A stretch of 64,000 nt of DNA from Pseudovibrio japonicus (GCF_014651595.1 NZ_BMXE01000004.1:310001-374000), one strand, 5' to 3'. Counted from the stretch's first letter, positions 10,179 to 21,843 are shown. The notes: generated from the letters alone by a model not told the origin. Made by a program: numbers and translations.

Positions 10179-10928
10179 TTAGTCGCGATAAGCGGCGGCA
10201 ATCCCAAGGAAATCCGCAGCTTTCAGGCTAGCACCGCCAACCAGTGCACCATCCACGTTTTCAACCGCAAGCAGTTCTTTTGCATTGGTTGGCTTCACAG
10301 AGCCACCGTAAAGGATGCGCATCTTGCCGCCAATCTCATCACCAAACTGCTTGATAAGCGTTGCGCGGATTGACGCGTGAACTTCTGCAACATCAGCTGG
10401 AGTTGGCGTCAGGCCAGTACCGATCGCCCATACAGGCTCATAAGCAATCACTGTGTTCTCCGCAGTTGCATCAGCTGGGACAGAGCCAAGAACCTGCTTG
10501 GTAACAACATCAAGTGTCGTACCGGCGCGGCGCTCGCTCTCAACTTCACCAACACACACGATCGCAACCAGACCAGCGCGGTAAGCAGCTTCTGCCTTTT
10601 CGCGCACGTCTGCATCAGATTCGCCATGATCTTCACGGCGCTCGGAGTGACCGACAATCACGAACTTACCACCGGCATCGCGGATCATCTCTGCTGAGAT
10701 ATCGCCTGTATGCGCACCGCTTTCTTTTGCATGACAATTTTGCGCACCGATCGCAATCTTGTCCTGGGAAGCCAGCTGAGCAACCAACAATGCTGGCGGG
10801 CAAATCAGAAGCTCTACTTTTTCGGCAAGTGCTGCGTCGTATCCAGCGCCCATTGCTTCCAGCTCTGCTGCAGAAGCTTTGGTGCCATTCATTTTCCAGT
10901 TACCAGCAACGAGTGGCCGATTAGTCAT
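10179..10928 (-). CDS. tpiA: Triose-phosphate isomerase
   Basis: Interconverts dihydroxyacetone phosphate and glyceraldehyde 3-phosphate in glycolysis and gluconeogenesis. Catalytic residues are visible: Lys in AGNWKMNG, His in IVGHSERR and Glu in [11 protein letters not shown], with the phosphate-binding loop YGGSVKP. The ATG at 10928 is chosen because it gives the standard [14 protein letters not shown] start and has GGGGAA upstream; the longer frame to 10997 adds 23 unrelated residues. The length is 249 residues. It is transcribed away from the ppiD-like gene. Confidence 0.97.
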   Translation of the reverse strand: MTNRPLVAGNWKMNGTKASAAELEAMGAGYDAALAEKVELLICPPALLVAQLASQDKIAIGAQNCHAKESGAHTGDISAEMIRDAGGKFVIVGHSERREDHGESDADVREKAEAAYRAGLVAIVCVGEVESERRAGTTLDVVTKQVLGSVPADATAENTVIAYEPVWAIGTGLTPTPADVAEVHASIRATLIKQFGDEIGGKMRILYGGSVKPTNAKELLAVENVDGALVGGASLKAADFLGIAAAYRD

Positions 10929-11173
10929 TTGATAGGTTCCCCAAATATGAATTCTAGATTCCCAAATGGAATGGGTGCTCACTAGCAGAAAAAACACTTA
11001 AGTCACATAGCCGATTACCGCTAGTGGGATGAACTTCGTATCCGCGACCGAATCTCACAGGCTTTATGTTGTGTAAACTTGCCCCACGGCAAAAGGAACA
11101 CTATTATCGTTCGGCCTTGCATGCGCGCGCGGGCAAATTGCTCCGCGCCTTCAACAAGAGAACGGATACAATT

Positions 11174-13060
11174 ATGCTCGACGCGCTACGTAATAGCGTA
11201 GGTTCCTGGTTTGCAAAACTCCTGATCGGCCTTTTGGTGCTCAGCTTTGCAGTTTGGGGGATCGCTGACGTCTTTACCGGAAACAGCTCTGCAACGGTCG
11301 CCTACGTGGGTGACGAGGAAATCTCAGCTGAGGAATTCCAACAAGCTTACACACGCGAACTCGACCAGCTGTCAGCCCGCGTCGGCCAGCCTGTCACACA
11401 GGAACAAGCCGCTGCGTTTGGCCTCCCTGCACAGGTACTGGGTCGCCTTATTGCCGAAGCTGCGCTTGATAACGAAGCAACAAAGCTGCGCATCGGCGTT
11501 TCTGATGAAGCGATCATCCAAACAATTCAGGAGACACCAGCATTTCAGGGTGTAAATGGATATGATCGCAATCTTCTGGGGCAGGTCCTCTATAGCCTGG
11601 GCATGAGCGAAGACGAGTTCGTGATGCAGCAGCAGCTTGTAGCTGAACGTCAACAGCTCGCTGAGGCCATCATTGGTGGCATTACTGTTCCACAGGCCAT
11701 GCTCGAAGCATTCGACAAATATGCTATGGAAGAGCGCACTGTAGAATATTTTGTTCTCTCGCAGGATTCCCTGACAGATGTCCCAGCTCCAACCGAAGAG
11801 GAACTTAACGCCTTCTTCGAGGAGAACAAGGACAACTACCAGGCGCCTGAGTACCGCAGTGCCACATTGCTCGAGATCACCGCAGACAACATCGCAAACC
11901 CGGAAAACGTGACTGAGGCGGAAATCGCACGCGAATACGAGCGCACCAAAGACCGCTATCAGACTGACGAACAGCGCCGCATCTACCAGATCCCGTTTGC
12001 TACAAGGCAGGAAGCGGAAGCCGCTGTTGTGGAGATGGATTCCGGCAAAACCTTTGAAGATCTGATGAATGAGCGCGACCTGAGCGAACAGGACGTCGAT
12101 CTCGGACTTATGAACAAGGCCGGCTTCCTTGATGAGAAGATTGCAGATGCTGCATTTGCACTCGACGAAGGTCAAGCCAGCGAAGTAGTTGAAGGCCAGT
12201 TCTCTACCGTGGTTCTCTTTGTAAAAGAAGTCCGCCCAGCCAGTGAACAACCACTTGAGGCAATCAGAGACGAGCTCCGCAACAATGTTGCTGCGGCAAA
12301 AGCCACTGACGAAGCCGAAGAGCTGTATAACGAGGTTGAGGATGCCCGCGCAGGCGGCAACACACTTCAGGAAATCGCTCAGCGTCTGGACCTGAACCTG
12401 ATCACCACTCCATCCATTGATGCATCAGGTCACAACGAAGCAGGCGAACCTGTTGATCTTCCGGTCACGGATGTCCTGACGCCTGCGATCTTCGCAACCG
12501 ATATCGGCGTGGAAAACGATCCACTTGAAATCGGGCGCAGCGGGCACGTCTGGTACGAAGTCAATGAAGTCACACCTGCCCGCGACAGAGAACTCTCAGA
12601 AGTAAGAGAGACCGTTATCGCCGACTGGACAGCAGCACGCAGAGCTGAGCTTCTGGAAGAAAGAGCGCAAGCCCTGATTGCTGACACTGAAGCTGGAAAG
12701 CCTCTTTCAGAAATCGCAACTGAGGAAGGTCTGACAACTGTCATCTCTGAGCCATTCACCCGTAACGGCGGCGTAGAAGGCCTGTCCGGATCCGCAGTAA
12801 CAGCTGCTTTCTCCGGACCAACGGGCACAGCAGCTCAGGTTCCTGGCAACAATGAAGACCGGATCCTTCTTGTCCTCACGAACACCACCGCTCCGGCATT
12901 TATGAGCGAATCTGAGAACGCGCAGCGTATCAACTCACAGCTGTCAGGCGCACTGGAAAGCTCCTTGCTGAACCAGTTCATCAACCAGCTGGAACAGACA
13001 GAAGGCGTTCGTGTAAATCAGGCGGTCTTCAATCAGATAACTGGACTTAATCGCCAGTAG
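11174..13060 (+). CDS. PpiD-like SurA/parvulin-domain membrane foldase
   Basis: Membrane-anchored periplasmic chaperone and peptidyl-prolyl isomerase (PpiD family) that helps proteins leaving the Sec channel. From the ATG at 11174 it is 628 residues long. It has a short cytosolic start (MLDALRNSVGSWFAK), one transmembrane helix (LLIGLLVLSFAVWGIA), a SurA_N-like helical domain, and a parvulin-type domain near residues 240-360 (RRIYQIPF, LGLMNKAGFLDEKIADAAF). The frame runs on upstream to 11066, but those 36 residues are basic and unlike the family. It is divergent from tpiA and closed by a strong terminator. Confidence 0.9.
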   Translation: MLDALRNSVGSWFAKLLIGLLVLSFAVWGIADVFTGNSSATVAYVGDEEISAEEFQQAYTRELDQLSARVGQPVTQEQAAAFGLPAQVLGRLIAEAALDNEATKLRIGVSDEAIIQTIQETPAFQGVNGYDRNLLGQVLYSLGMSEDEFVMQQQLVAERQQLAEAIIGGITVPQAMLEAFDKYAMEERTVEYFVLSQDSLTDVPAPTEEELNAFFEENKDNYQAPEYRSATLLEITADNIANPENVTEAEIAREYERTKDRYQTDEQRRIYQIPFATRQEAEAAVVEMDSGKTFEDLMNERDLSEQDVDLGLMNKAGFLDEKIADAAFALDEGQASEVVEGQFSTVVLFVKEVRPASEQPLEAIRDELRNNVAAAKATDEAEELYNEVEDARAGGNTLQEIAQRLDLNLITTPSIDASGHNEAGEPVDLPVTDVLTPAIFATDIGVENDPLEIGRSGHVWYEVNEVTPARDRELSEVRETVIADWTAARRAELLEERAQALIADTEAGKPLSEIATEEGLTTVISEPFTRNGGVEGLSGSAVTAAFSGPTGTAAQVPGNNEDRILLVLTNTTAPAFMSESENAQRINSQLSGALESSLLNQFINQLEQTEGVRVNQAVFNQITGLNRQ

Positions 13061-13080
13061 GCAAATCCTTGTCGAAAACA

Positions 13081-13118
13081 AGCCCGGCACACTTATTAGT
13101 GTGCCGGGCTTTTGTTTA
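13081..13118 (+). terminator. Rho-independent terminator after the ppiD-like gene
   Basis: A perfect 12-bp stem (AGCCCGGCACAC/GTGTGCCGGGCT) with a 6-base loop is followed by TTTTGTTTAT. It separates the foldase gene from the trpD operon. Confidence 0.92.
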
Positions 13119-13203
13119 TCTCCTAGACAGCCCTGTTAAAGCTATCTAATAGTTAGCCTTTGTGCACACTAAGGAATACTAAGAGATTGAGGGGGTTTTC
13201 TCC

Positions 13204-14241
13204 GTGAGCAATTTAAAAAGTCTCATTGGAAGCGTCGCTGACGGAAACGCGCTGGACCGATCCCAGGCCCGAGAGGCTTTCGAGATCATCATGACAGGCG
13301 CCGCAACTCCTGCTCAGATCGGCGGCTTTCTCATGGCTCTGCGCCTGCGCGGCGAGACCATCGACGAAATCTCCGCCGCTGTAGAGACCATGCGCGCCAA
13401 AATGATCCCGGTAAAAGCTCCTGATCATGCAATCGACATTGTCGGAACTGGCGGCGACGCATCTGGCTCCTACAACATCTCAACTTGTACAGCCATTGTT
13501 GTTGCAGGCTGCGGCGTCACCATTGCTAAACACGGCAACCGGTCCCTCTCCTCCAAATCCGGTTCAGCAGAATCTCTGGCCAACCTTGGCATCAATCTTG
13601 ACCTGAACCCAGACGGCATCAGCCATTGCATCTATGAAGCTGGCATTGGCTTCATGTTCGCGCCAAACCATCATAAGGCCATGCGCCATGTTGGCCCTGC
13701 CCGCATAGAGCTGGGCACCAGAACAATCTTCAACCTGCTTGGCCCGCTCACCAATCCGGCAGGTGCAAAACGCCAGATGACCGGCGTATTTGCCCAGCAG
13801 TGGGTCGAACCGCTCGCCAATACCCTGAAGGAACTGGGCACCGAAAAAGCCTGGATCGTCAACGGCTCAGACGGTATGGATGAAATCACCACCACCGGCT
13901 CCACGTTTGTGGCCGAGCTGAAAGATGGCGCCATCAACACCTTCACCGTCTCGCCGGAAGACGCAGGCCTGCCGATAGCTCAACCAGAAGACCTGAAAGG
14001 CGGCGACCCGGAAGAGAACGCGCATGCCCTGCGCGAAGTCCTGCAAGGTGCAAAAAACGCCTACCGGGATATCGTCCTCTTCAATTCCGCAGCCTCCCTG
14101 ATCGTTGCAGACAAAGTGACCACCCTGCCAGCTGGCGTTGCAATGGCCGCACAAGCCATCGACACAGGCGCTGCCCTCTCACGGCTGGACAAACTCGTTG
14201 AAGCCTCCGACGCTGCAACGGCTGCCAACATGACACTCTAA
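13204..14241 (+). CDS. trpD: Anthranilate phosphoribosyltransferase
   Basis: Transfers the phosphoribosyl group of PRPP to anthranilate in tryptophan synthesis. The 345-residue protein shows the family signature [15 protein letters not shown] for PRPP and Mg binding and [15 protein letters not shown]. The start is GTG with GAGGGGG about eight bases upstream. It leads a tight run trpD-trpC-moaC-moeA-lexA, an order I know from Hyphomicrobiales. trpG is not adjacent, consistent with the fused trpEG found elsewhere in that group. Confidence 0.97.
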   Translation: MSNLKSLIGSVADGNALDRSQAREAFEIIMTGAATPAQIGGFLMALRLRGETIDEISAAVETMRAKMIPVKAPDHAIDIVGTGGDASGSYNISTCTAIVVAGCGVTIAKHGNRSLSSKSGSAESLANLGINLDLNPDGISHCIYEAGIGFMFAPNHHKAMRHVGPARIELGTRTIFNLLGPLTNPAGAKRQMTGVFAQQWVEPLANTLKELGTEKAWIVNGSDGMDEITTTGSTFVAELKDGAINTFTVSPEDAGLPIAQPEDLKGGDPEENAHALREVLQGAKNAYRDIVLFNSAASLIVADKVTTLPAGVAMAAQAIDTGAALSRLDKLVEASDAATAANMTL

Positions 14242-14254
14242 GACCACGGATCCC

Positions 14255-15046
14255 ATGTCAGATATCCTGAAAAAAATCGAAGCTTACAAACGTGAAGAAA
14301 TTGCCGCTGCGAAAGCGCAAACTTCATTGGCCGATCTGAATGAGGCAATCAAGGCAGCAACCCCGACCCGCGGTTTCGCCAATGCACTGAAGGCCAAACA
14401 CGCAAACGGCGACTACGCGCTGATTGCGGAAGTAAAAAAAGCCAGCCCGTCCAAAGGCCTGATCCGTGCAGACTTTAACCCGCCTGCACTTGCTAAAGCT
14501 TATGAGAACGGCGGCGCAGCCTGTCTTTCCGTCCTGACGGATACCCCATCCTTTCAGGGCAAGCCGGAGTACCTCGTCGCAGCGCGCGAGGAAGTCTCCC
14601 TGCCCGTCCTGCGCAAGGACTTCCTCTATGACACCTATCAGGTCCATGAAGCGCGCGCCTGGGGCGCAGACTGCATTCTGATCATCATGGCCGCAATCGA
14701 CGACGTACTCGCAAAAGAGCTGGAAGACACCGCTTTTGAGCTTGGCATGGATGCCCTGATCGAGGTGCATGATGAAGCTGAACTGGAACGCGCACTGAAG
14801 CTGACCTCCCCGCTCGTCGGCATCAACAACCGCAACCTCAAAACTTTTGAGACATCTCTGGAAACCAGCGAACGTCTTGCGCCACTTATCCCTGATGACC
14901 GGATCATCGTAGGAGAGAGCGGCCTGTTCACGCCGCAGGACCTGTCCAGGATGGAGAAGTCCGGCATCTCGACTTTCCTCATCGGCGAAAGCCTGATGCG
15001 GCAGGACGATGTAGAAAACGCAACAAAAGCGCTGCTCAAACGCTAA
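14255..15046 (+). CDS. trpC: Indole-3-glycerol phosphate synthase
   Basis: Closes the indole ring in tryptophan synthesis, making indole-3-glycerol phosphate from the carboxyphenylamino-deoxyribulose phosphate. The TIM-barrel protein is 263 residues long and shows the catalytic segment [32 protein letters not shown] and the phosphate site [11 protein letters not shown]. It starts 13 bases after trpD and is clearly in the same operon. Confidence 0.97.
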   Translation: MSDILKKIEAYKREEIAAAKAQTSLADLNEAIKAATPTRGFANALKAKHANGDYALIAEVKKASPSKGLIRADFNPPALAKAYENGGAACLSVLTDTPSFQGKPEYLVAAREEVSLPVLRKDFLYDTYQVHEARAWGADCILIIMAAIDDVLAKELEDTAFELGMDALIEVHDEAELERALKLTSPLVGINNRNLKTFETSLETSERLAPLIPDDRIIVGESGLFTPQDLSRMEKSGISTFLIGESLMRQDDVENATKALLKR

Positions 15047-15101
15047 TACAGCCGCTAAGCACGGGCAGTTACCTGAATAGATTGTGTCGAGAGGCAAGAA
15101 A

Positions 15102-15605
15102 ATGTCAGAACCTTCTCCAAAACTCACTCACCTTGATGACAGTGGTGCCGCTCATATGGTCGACATCTCGGAGAAAGAGGTCACCTCACGCATCGCCCGC
15201 GCAGGCGGACAGGTGAAAATGCAGCCCGAAACTCTCGACATGATCCTCTCTGGAAACGCCAAAAAGGGTGACGTACTCGGGACCGCACGTATCGCAGGCA
15301 TCATGGCAGCCAAGCGCACTCATGAGCTGATCCCTCTGTGCCACCCCTTAGCACTTTCCAAGGTTCAGGTTGACTTTACCCCAAACCCGGAGCTACCGGG
15401 CATTGAGGTTGAGGTCTTCGCCAAAGTCTCCGGCCAGACCGGCATCGAAATGGAAGCCCTCACAGCCGCCTCCGTTGCCTGCCTCACAATTTACGACATG
15501 GCAAAAGCAGTTGACCGGTCCATGGAAATCGGCGAGATCCGCCTTCTGGAGAAAAAGGGCGGCAAGTCCGGTCACTATCTGGCTGAGGAGGATAACTCCA
15601 AATGA
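15102..15605 (+). CDS. moaC: Cyclic pyranopterin monophosphate synthase
   Basis: Second enzyme of molybdenum cofactor synthesis, working after the radical-SAM enzyme MoaA, which is not in the window. The ATG at 15102 with GAGAGG upstream gives 167 residues; an upstream in-frame GTG adds only MSRGKK. Family motifs are [29 protein letters not shown] and [18 protein letters not shown]. The stop overlaps the moeA start in an ATGA arrangement, so the two are translationally coupled. Confidence 0.96.
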   Translation: MSEPSPKLTHLDDSGAAHMVDISEKEVTSRIARAGGQVKMQPETLDMILSGNAKKGDVLGTARIAGIMAAKRTHELIPLCHPLALSKVQVDFTPNPELPGIEVEVFAKVSGQTGIEMEALTAASVACLTIYDMAKAVDRSMEIGEIRLLEKKGGKSGHYLAEEDNSK

Positions 15606-16816
15606 GCCTGATCAGCATCGAAGAAGCCCTGGACCGCCTTTTAAAGGACGTTAAACCAACCTCAAGCGAGCAACGACCATTGCTCGAAGCAGGTGAACGC
15701 GTGCTTGCAAAGGACGTCGCCGCAACACGCACCCAGCCTCCATTCAGCGCTTCCGCTATGGACGGATACGCCGTAAAAGCCGCAGACACGACCAATCCCG
15801 AGACCCCACTAAAAGTCATCGGCGAAGTCGCAGCCGGGTACAGTTTCGACGGCACAATGCAGGCTGGCGAAACCCTTCGCATCTTCACCGGCGCCCCAGT
15901 ACCAAATGGCGCCGATGCAATCCTAATCCAGGAAGACGCCCGCCGCGACGGCGACAACCTTTATTGCCAGGAAAGCGTTCCAGTCGGCAAATTCCTCCGC
16001 CCAGCAGGACTGGACTTCAAAGAAGGTCAGGTACTCCTGAAAGCAGGCGACGAACTCGGCTTCCGCGAGCTTTCCCTTGCGGGCGCAATGAACCACGCCG
16101 CCCTACCAGTGCGCAAAAAGCCCATTGTCGCGATCCTTGCAAATGGTGATGAACTCGTAGAGCCCGGTCAAACACCCGGCCCGAATCAGATCATCGCCTC
16201 CAATCAGGTCGGCATCGCAGAATTCGTCAAAAACTGCGGCGGCACCCCAATGATGCTGGGCATTGCACCAGACCAGCCTGAGGAAATCGCGACCCGCGTC
16301 AAGCAGGCAATCCAAGCCAAGGCTGATGTACTGGTAACCCTGGGCGGCGCCTCTGTTGGAGACCATGACCTCATTCAGGACGTGCTTGGCGCAGAAGGCA
16401 TGGAGCTCGGCTTTTGGCGCATCGCAATGCGGCCCGGCAAACCGCTTATGGCAGGCTCCCTCGGCCCCATGAAGGTGCTCGGCCTTCCCGGCAATCCAGT
16501 ATCCAGTCTTGTCTGTGCCTTCCTCTTCCTCGGCCCATTGCTTGACAAACTCCTTGGTCGCTCAGTACCCCAGTCCAATCAAGGCGTTATCCGAGCAACG
16601 TTGACCTCCGATCTGCCTGCGAACGACCAGCGGCAGGACTATCTGCGTGCCAGCCTGCTCACTGACGAGTATGGTGACCTTACGACGCAGCCATTCAGCA
16701 AACAGGATTCTTCAATGCTCGCTTTGCTGGCAAAAGCAGACGCCCTGATCATCCGCCCTCCACACGCACCGGCTGCAAAGGCGGGTGAAAAAGTGGACCT
16801 GCTCAAGCTACGCTAA
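15602..16816 (+). CDS. moeA: Molybdopterin molybdenumtransferase
   Basis: Inserts molybdenum into molybdopterin, the last step of the basic molybdenum cofactor pathway. The 404-residue protein has the expected motifs [57 protein letters not shown] and [10 protein letters not shown], covering domains I-IV. It overlaps moaC by four bases. About 250 bases separate its stop from lexA, and that gap holds the lexA promoter region and SOS boxes. Confidence 0.96.
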   Translation: MSLISIEEALDRLLKDVKPTSSEQRPLLEAGERVLAKDVAATRTQPPFSASAMDGYAVKAADTTNPETPLKVIGEVAAGYSFDGTMQAGETLRIFTGAPVPNGADAILIQEDARRDGDNLYCQESVPVGKFLRPAGLDFKEGQVLLKAGDELGFRELSLAGAMNHAALPVRKKPIVAILANGDELVEPGQTPGPNQIIASNQVGIAEFVKNCGGTPMMLGIAPDQPEEIATRVKQAIQAKADVLVTLGGASVGDHDLIQDVLGAEGMELGFWRIAMRPGKPLMAGSLGPMKVLGLPGNPVSSLVCAFLFLGPLLDKLLGRSVPQSNQGVIRATLTSDLPANDQRQDYLRASLLTDEYGDLTTQPFSKQDSSMLALLAKADALIIRPPHAPAAKAGEKVDLLKLR

Positions 16817-16912
16817 ATCCGGGCGCAACGAGTGGGCAACCCCTGTCCACTCACCCACTAAAATCCGAATCCCCCAGTTCTTGCAGGGCTTAACCTCAAC
16901 AAACCCATTGCA

Positions 16913-16927
16913 GAACACAATGAGAAC
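16913..16927. promoter_or_regulatory. LexA (SOS) box of the alphaproteobacterial type
   Basis: GAAC-N7-GAAC is a perfect match, read on the other strand, to the GTTC-N7-GTTC direct repeat bound by alphaproteobacterial LexA. It lies 139 bases before the lexA start codon and supports autoregulation of lexA. Confidence 0.75.
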
Positions 16928-16938
16928 AGGTAGAGTAC

Positions 16939-16953
16939 GTTCGTGTTTTGTCC
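16939..16953. promoter_or_regulatory. Possible second, imperfect LexA box
   Basis: GTTC-N7-GTCC, one base away from the consensus, lies 11 bases after the perfect box and in the opposite orientation. Paired boxes would allow stronger repression of lexA. Confidence 0.4.
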
Positions 16954-17065
16954 TTCCAATCGCAGAAGTTGAAGTCTTTCAGCTTCTTGGAAGTGCAATT
17001 CATTAATGGGTCATCCGTGGCCACTCAATTTCAATCTGCGCTTTACGAGCGAACGGGGATAAAAG

Positions 17066-17788
17066 ATGCTTACACAGAAGCAACACGAGCTTTTGATGTT
17101 CATCCATCAACGCTTGAAGGAAGCTGGCGTTCCACCATCCTTCGACGAGATGAAGGACGCGCTGGATCTCCGTTCCAAATCCGGCATTCACCGGCTCATC
17201 ACAGCTCTGGAAGAGCGCGGCTTCATTCGCCGCCTGCCAAACAGAGCCCGCGCATTGGAAATCCTTAAACTGCCTGATTCAATTTCTCCGGGTCTCAAGC
17301 CCGCAGGCAAGGAAAAAGGCTTTGCGCCTGAAGTCATTGAAGGCTCCCTGAACAAGAAGGTCGCAACGCCTCCTCCGCCGCGCACCCCGTCGCCAGATGA
17401 AGTTCCAACTCTGGAAATTCCGGTCATGGGCCGCATTGCAGCTGGTGTACCGATTGAGGCAATCCAGACACAGAGTCATTCCATTGCCATGCCTGCTGAT
17501 TTGATGGGCCGTGGCGAGCATTATGCGCTGGAAGTCAAAGGCGACTCCATGATTGATGCCGGTATCTTCGACGGGGATACCGTGCTGATCAAGCGCGGCG
17601 ATGCTGCTGATAACGGCGAAATCGTTGTCGCCTTGATTGATGATGAAGAAGCAACCTTGAAGCGCCTGCGCAAAAAAGGTGCGTCAGTCGCGCTTGAAGC
17701 GGCCAACCCCGCCTACGAAACTCGCATCTTCGGCCCGGGCCGCGTCCGCGTTCAAGGCAAGATGATCGCGCTCTTCCGCCGCTATTAA
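17066..17788 (+). CDS. lexA: SOS repressor LexA
   Basis: Transcriptional repressor of the DNA-damage response that cleaves itself when stimulated by RecA filaments. The 240-residue protein has an N-terminal winged helix ([35 protein letters not shown]). A long Pro-rich linker follows, then the S24 peptidase domain with cleavage bond Ala126-Gly127 (IAAGVP), catalytic Ser161 (GDSMIDAG) and Lys199 (EATLKRL). Upstream boxes indicate self-control. Its last 105 bases are antisense to the end of comEC. Confidence 0.97.
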   Translation: MLTQKQHELLMFIHQRLKEAGVPPSFDEMKDALDLRSKSGIHRLITALEERGFIRRLPNRARALEILKLPDSISPGLKPAGKEKGFAPEVIEGSLNKKVATPPPPRTPSPDEVPTLEIPVMGRIAAGVPIEAIQTQSHSIAMPADLMGRGEHYALEVKGDSMIDAGIFDGDTVLIKRGDAADNGEIVVALIDDEEATLKRLRKKGASVALEAANPAYETRIFGPGRVRVQGKMIALFRRY

Positions 17789-20284
17789 ATCATTGGTTGC
17801 CTGAGGCAATATCGGATTCCAAGGTCTGCGCTGAGCATGATATGCCCAGCGCACTTTTTTTATCTTATTCCCACTTTCTGCGTCCCTTGAAAGCCAGATA
17901 TAAGCTGAGCCTCGCGCTCCAAAGGTTTGCTGATCGATCACCAGTTCCGCACGACAGGAAGGCGGAGCCTGAACCTGTGTTACCACAATGGTTGCAAGTC
18001 GGCAGTCGGCCTCAATAGCATCCACCGTCTTGGGCTGCGCCAGTAAGACCGGTTCCCCACTTATTCTCTCTTGCCGGGGTGACAGCTGCGGGGATACCTT
18101 CATGACACAGCCTCCGTCATCGCAAGCACGATCTGGCGCGCGCGCCTTATGTGCCTTGAACGCTTGTGCCGAGTATCCCCCGGCCCGCAGCAGGCTGTCT
18201 GCCGCAAATGACATGCGCGAGGAGGTCAGCCGAAATGCGCCGTCCTCGCGGTAAAACGCAATGTGCTTGCCTGCATCCGCCACCACCACATCCGGCGGCC
18301 TGTCTGCAACAAAGGCCAGAAAACCTGCCGCAAACACAGGGGCGGAAAACCATTTCAGTCGCAAGGGCATCACACTCAGCTGCACAATCGCGAGGATTAC
18401 CAGCAGGTAGCCTGTAAGGCTAGCAACCCCGAGGCTGGTCAACCCCTCACTGAGAGAACTCACAGCATAGGCAGCGCGCAGCACCAACGCCAATCCCGCC
18501 TCCATCCCGTGCAGGAAGAAGGCATCCGCGCCCAGCGGGATCGCCAACAAGCTCAGGAGTCCAAGGGGCATAACCACAAAGGTCACGACCGGCATGGCAA
18601 GGATGTTACCCAAAAGGCCATAGGGCGCCACCTGCTCAAAATGCATCGCTGCAATAGGAGCCGTGGCAGCCCCGGCGATGAGCGAGGTCAAGCCGCAAGC
18701 CAGCACCCATTTTAAAGCAGTTCGCCCAACCTTTTGAAACCATGACGCTTTTTCATAACCAAGCCGAGTTCCACTTCCTAACAACCAATCCTTTCCAAGG
18801 GAATAAGCCGAGAGTAAAGCCAGCACGGCGATGAACGACATCTGGAAACCGGGTGCCAGAACTTCCTCCGGCCGCAGGCTCAAAAGCACAAGGCAGGCAA
18901 GTGCCAGACCGCGCACACTGAAGGCTCGCCGCCCAAGCAGCCCCGCACATAATATCAGCACCGCCATCAGATAAGCCCGCTGTGTTGCCACAGAAGCTCC
19001 TGATAAACCGAGATAAACCGTTGCTGCTGTCAGAGCCGACAGACTGGCGTAAACGTGAATATGCCCTTTCAGTGCAAGTGTCTGGCTGAGGGATAAGGCC
19101 AAGCGCACCGCCAGAAACACCAGCGAAGTCACCAACCCCATATGCATACCGGATATCGCAAGCACATGAGCTAGGCCGGCCTTGCGCAAAGCATCCTTGT
19201 CATCGACGGCAAGATAGTCCCGCTTGCCCACAAGCAACGCAACAGCGAAGGAGCTTTCCGGGCTGTTATCCAACACCCGCCGAATACGCTGCGCAATGCC
19301 ACTGCGCACATACTCCACTACCTGCCGGAAACTCGTCCCCTCAGGCCCCGGCGTCACAACCGGCTTGGAAAGCGCATAGCCCACTGCCCCAATCCCGCTA
19401 AAAAACGCTGTGCGGGCAAAATCATAACCTCCCGGTCGCACCACACCGCCGGGAGGCAATAATCGCGCTTTCAGCTCCATCCTGTCCCCCATCGCGGGCG
19501 CAGTTTTCATTCCCTTGATGCTGAGCCGAATACGAAAAGGAAACGAAGTTGTCCTCCCTGTCGAATACGAGACCACCTCAGTCAAAATAACCGAATACGC
19601 GCTCTTGCCTGATTGCTTCACCCCGGCAATCACACCCTCCACTTTGCGCGTGACAGGACGCTCCAGTGGGTCGCCACGGGCATATTCAACCCGCAAGTCA
19701 GCAAGAAAAAAGCCCACGGCAAAAAACAGAAGCGCAAGCAAACCGACCGACAAGCGCCCCACTCTCCATCTATGAAACACGAATATTGCCAATAAGATAC
19801 AAGGAGTTCCGCTTAAAACACTGTAAGGCTCGGCAGGCAGTGAAAAGTAAACCAGAACACCCGCCAGATGACTGAGCGCGTACCAGACAAGACCCTGCCC
19901 GCGGCTCCAGTCCTGCACGAGAGCAGCACGGGTATAAGTCATCACTGCGGGCCAATCGGGCCGCAGTACAAAACGCAGCCCCTCAAGCAAGACCTGCCAC
20001 AGCCTCCAGAAGCTAACCGACTGTTTTTCTTCAGGAACTGCCACATTTGCGTCGGTATGTGCGTTTTTTGCGTAAATTTGCGTTTTGGTGCGTTGCTGTG
20101 TGGGCCGCTCTTGCAACGCAACATAGCTGTCAAAGGCACCAGCAGAAAACTTATCCCCCTTCACGCAAAGCTCGCCTATTCTGGGAGCACGGCCACCAGA
20201 TTGCGTCTTGCCTGAGGATGAGTGTTCCTCCCGCACCCTTAAGCCCTTTCTGCCACTTGGGAACTTTTCAATGCTATGGTACAC
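17684..20284 (-). CDS. comEC: ComEC/Rec2-type DNA uptake channel protein
   Basis: Polytopic inner-membrane protein of the competence family, thought to carry single-stranded DNA into the cytosol. It is 866 residues long. After a basic, low-complexity start come an OB-like DUF4131 region (about 230-310) and the Competence domain with [18 protein letters not shown] and many transmembrane helices (about 350-630). The C-terminal region lacks a recognisable metallo-beta-lactamase domain. The GTG start at 20284 has no good ribosome site, so the true start may lie downstream. The final 34 residues are read antisense through the end of lexA, which suggests a lost stop codon. Confidence 0.88.
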   Translation of the reverse strand: MYHSIEKFPSGRKGLRVREEHSSSGKTQSGGRAPRIGELCVKGDKFSAGAFDSYVALQERPTQQRTKTQIYAKNAHTDANVAVPEEKQSVSFWRLWQVLLEGLRFVLRPDWPAVMTYTRAALVQDWSRGQGLVWYALSHLAGVLVYFSLPAEPYSVLSGTPCILLAIFVFHRWRVGRLSVGLLALLFFAVGFFLADLRVEYARGDPLERPVTRKVEGVIAGVKQSGKSAYSVILTEVVSYSTGRTTSFPFRIRLSIKGMKTAPAMGDRMELKARLLPPGGVVRPGGYDFARTAFFSGIGAVGYALSKPVVTPGPEGTSFRQVVEYVRSGIAQRIRRVLDNSPESSFAVALLVGKRDYLAVDDKDALRKAGLAHVLAISGMHMGLVTSLVFLAVRLALSLSQTLALKGHIHVYASLSALTAATVYLGLSGASVATQRAYLMAVLILCAGLLGRRAFSVRGLALACLVLLSLRPEEVLAPGFQMSFIAVLALLSAYSLGKDWLLGSGTRLGYEKASWFQKVGRTALKWVLACGLTSLIAGAATAPIAAMHFEQVAPYGLLGNILAMPVVTFVVMPLGLLSLLAIPLGADAFFLHGMEAGLALVLRAAYAVSSLSEGLTSLGVASLTGYLLVILAIVQLSVMPLRLKWFSAPVFAAGFLAFVADRPPDVVVADAGKHIAFYREDGAFRLTSSRMSFAADSLLRAGGYSAQAFKAHKARAPDRACDDGGCVMKVSPQLSPRQERISGEPVLLAQPKTVDAIEADCRLATIVVTQVQAPPSCRAELVIDQQTFGARGSAYIWLSRDAESGNKIKKVRWAYHAQRRPWNPILPQATNDLIAAEERDHLALNADAARAEDASFVGGVGRFKRD

Positions 20285-20360
20285 AGCGCGCAGAGCTACG
20301 GCGCCCCGCCGTAATTACCCCAAACTATTCGAAGTAACTTGAAACTTTTCCGGACAAACA

Positions 20361-21785
20361 ATGACTAAACCTGTCGTCACACGCATTGCTCCGTCTCCGA
20401 CGGGCTACCTGCACATTGGCACTGCTCGCACAGCGCTGTTTAACTGGCTTTACGCCAAGCATCACGGCGGCAAAATGCTGCTGCGCATTGAAGACACTGA
20501 CCGCGCCCGCTCCACCGAAGAAGCTGTTGAGGCCCTGATGGATGGCCTAAGCTGGCTCGGCATGGACTGGGATGGCGATGCAATCTCCCAATACGAGCGC
20601 GCAGACCGCCACCGTGAAGTAGCTGAGCAGATGGTCAAAGGCGGCACTGCCTACTACTGCTACAGCACACCGGAAGAAGTGAACGCAATGCGCGAAAAGG
20701 CCCGCGCAGAAGGTCGTCCGCCGCGCTATGACGGTACCTGGCGTGACCGTGACCCGTCCGAAGCACCGGAAGGTGTTTCCCCGGTAATCCGCCTGAAAGC
20801 CCCACTGGAAGGTGACACCATTGTGGAAGATCAGGTTCAGGGCACAGTTAAGTTTGCCAACAAGGATCTGGACGATCTGGTTCTGGTGCGCTCTGACGGC
20901 AACCCAACCTACATGTTGGCCGTTGTGGTGGATGACCACGACATGGGTATCACCCACATCGTGCGCGGTGACGACCACCTGACTAATGCTGCCCGTCAGA
21001 CCCTGATCTACAAGGCGCTGAACTGGGACGTCCCTGTCATGGCACACGTACCATTGATCTACGGCCCGGACGGCGCAAAGCTTTCCAAGCGCCACGGCGC
21101 AACCGGTGCAGAAGCGTACCGTGCTATGGGTTACCTGCCATCTGCCATGCGCAACTATCTGGCCCGCCTCGGCTGGGCTCATGGCGATGACGAAATCTTC
21201 TCCACCGAGCAAATGATCGAGTGGTTTGGTCTGGACGCCATCGGCAAGTCACCGTCCCGCTTCGACTTCAAGAAGCTGGAGAACCTGAACGCTCACTACA
21301 TGCGCTCTGAAAGTGATGAAGAGCTGCTCGGCCACTTCCTCACCTACCTGACCGATGTTGAAGGCGGTGCAGACGTTATGGCGTGGCTGGCTGGCGACGG
21401 CAATCAGGACAAGTTCATGGCTGCTCTTCCAGGCCTCAAAGAACGCGCAAAAACCCTTGTAGAGTTGCAGGAATCTGCGCGCTATCTTTGGGTCCAGCGT
21501 CCTTTGGATCTGGACGCAAAGGCAGAGAAGATCCTGAGTGAAGACGCTCGCGCTATTCTTGCAAAAGTTCTGCCCGCATTGGAAAACCTCGACCAATGGA
21601 CAGTGGACAGCACTGAAGCTGCCGTAAAGGCTGTCGCAGAGGCAGAAGAGCTGAAACTCGGCAAAGTTGCCCAGCCACTGCGCGCTGCACTTACAGGTCG
21701 CGGGACATCCCCAGGCATCTTTGATGTACTTGCAGTATTGGGAAAAGCCGAATCTTGCGCACGTATCCGCGATTTTGCGGCATAA
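20361..21785 (+). CDS. gltX: Glutamate-tRNA ligase
   Basis: Class I aminoacyl-tRNA synthetase charging tRNA-Glu. The 474-residue protein carries the HIGH-type motif [13 protein letters not shown] (residues 11-23), [12 protein letters not shown] and the KMSKS-type motif KLSKRHG (about residue 240), with a C-terminal anticodon-binding domain. It is divergent from comEC, with 76 bases between the annotated starts. Most alphaproteobacteria have two gltX copies; this window shows one, so its exact tRNA specificity cannot be read off. Confidence 0.96.
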   Translation: MTKPVVTRIAPSPTGYLHIGTARTALFNWLYAKHHGGKMLLRIEDTDRARSTEEAVEALMDGLSWLGMDWDGDAISQYERADRHREVAEQMVKGGTAYYCYSTPEEVNAMREKARAEGRPPRYDGTWRDRDPSEAPEGVSPVIRLKAPLEGDTIVEDQVQGTVKFANKDLDDLVLVRSDGNPTYMLAVVVDDHDMGITHIVRGDDHLTNAARQTLIYKALNWDVPVMAHVPLIYGPDGAKLSKRHGATGAEAYRAMGYLPSAMRNYLARLGWAHGDDEIFSTEQMIEWFGLDAIGKSPSRFDFKKLENLNAHYMRSESDEELLGHFLTYLTDVEGGADVMAWLAGDGNQDKFMAALPGLKERAKTLVELQESARYLWVQRPLDLDAKAEKILSEDARAILAKVLPALENLDQWTVDSTEAAVKAVAEAEELKLGKVAQPLRAALTGRGTSPGIFDVLAVLGKAESCARIRDFAA

Positions 21786-21804
21786 TTCACTGAATTCTAA
21801 TAAA

Positions 21805-21843
21805 AACTACCGCTACAAATGCCAGTGCATCGTAGCGGTAGTT
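21805..21843 (+). terminator. Hairpin after gltX, probable terminator
   Basis: A perfect 12-bp stem (AACTACCGCTAC/GTAGCGGTAGTT) with a 15-base loop starts 20 bases after the gltX stop. There is no long T-run downstream, so termination strength is uncertain. Confidence 0.55.

Noticed and set aside
16948-17268. Plus-strand frame of 106 residues before and over lexA
   Set aside because: It starts in the lexA promoter region and overlaps the clear lexA frame; no ribosome site and no recognisable pattern.
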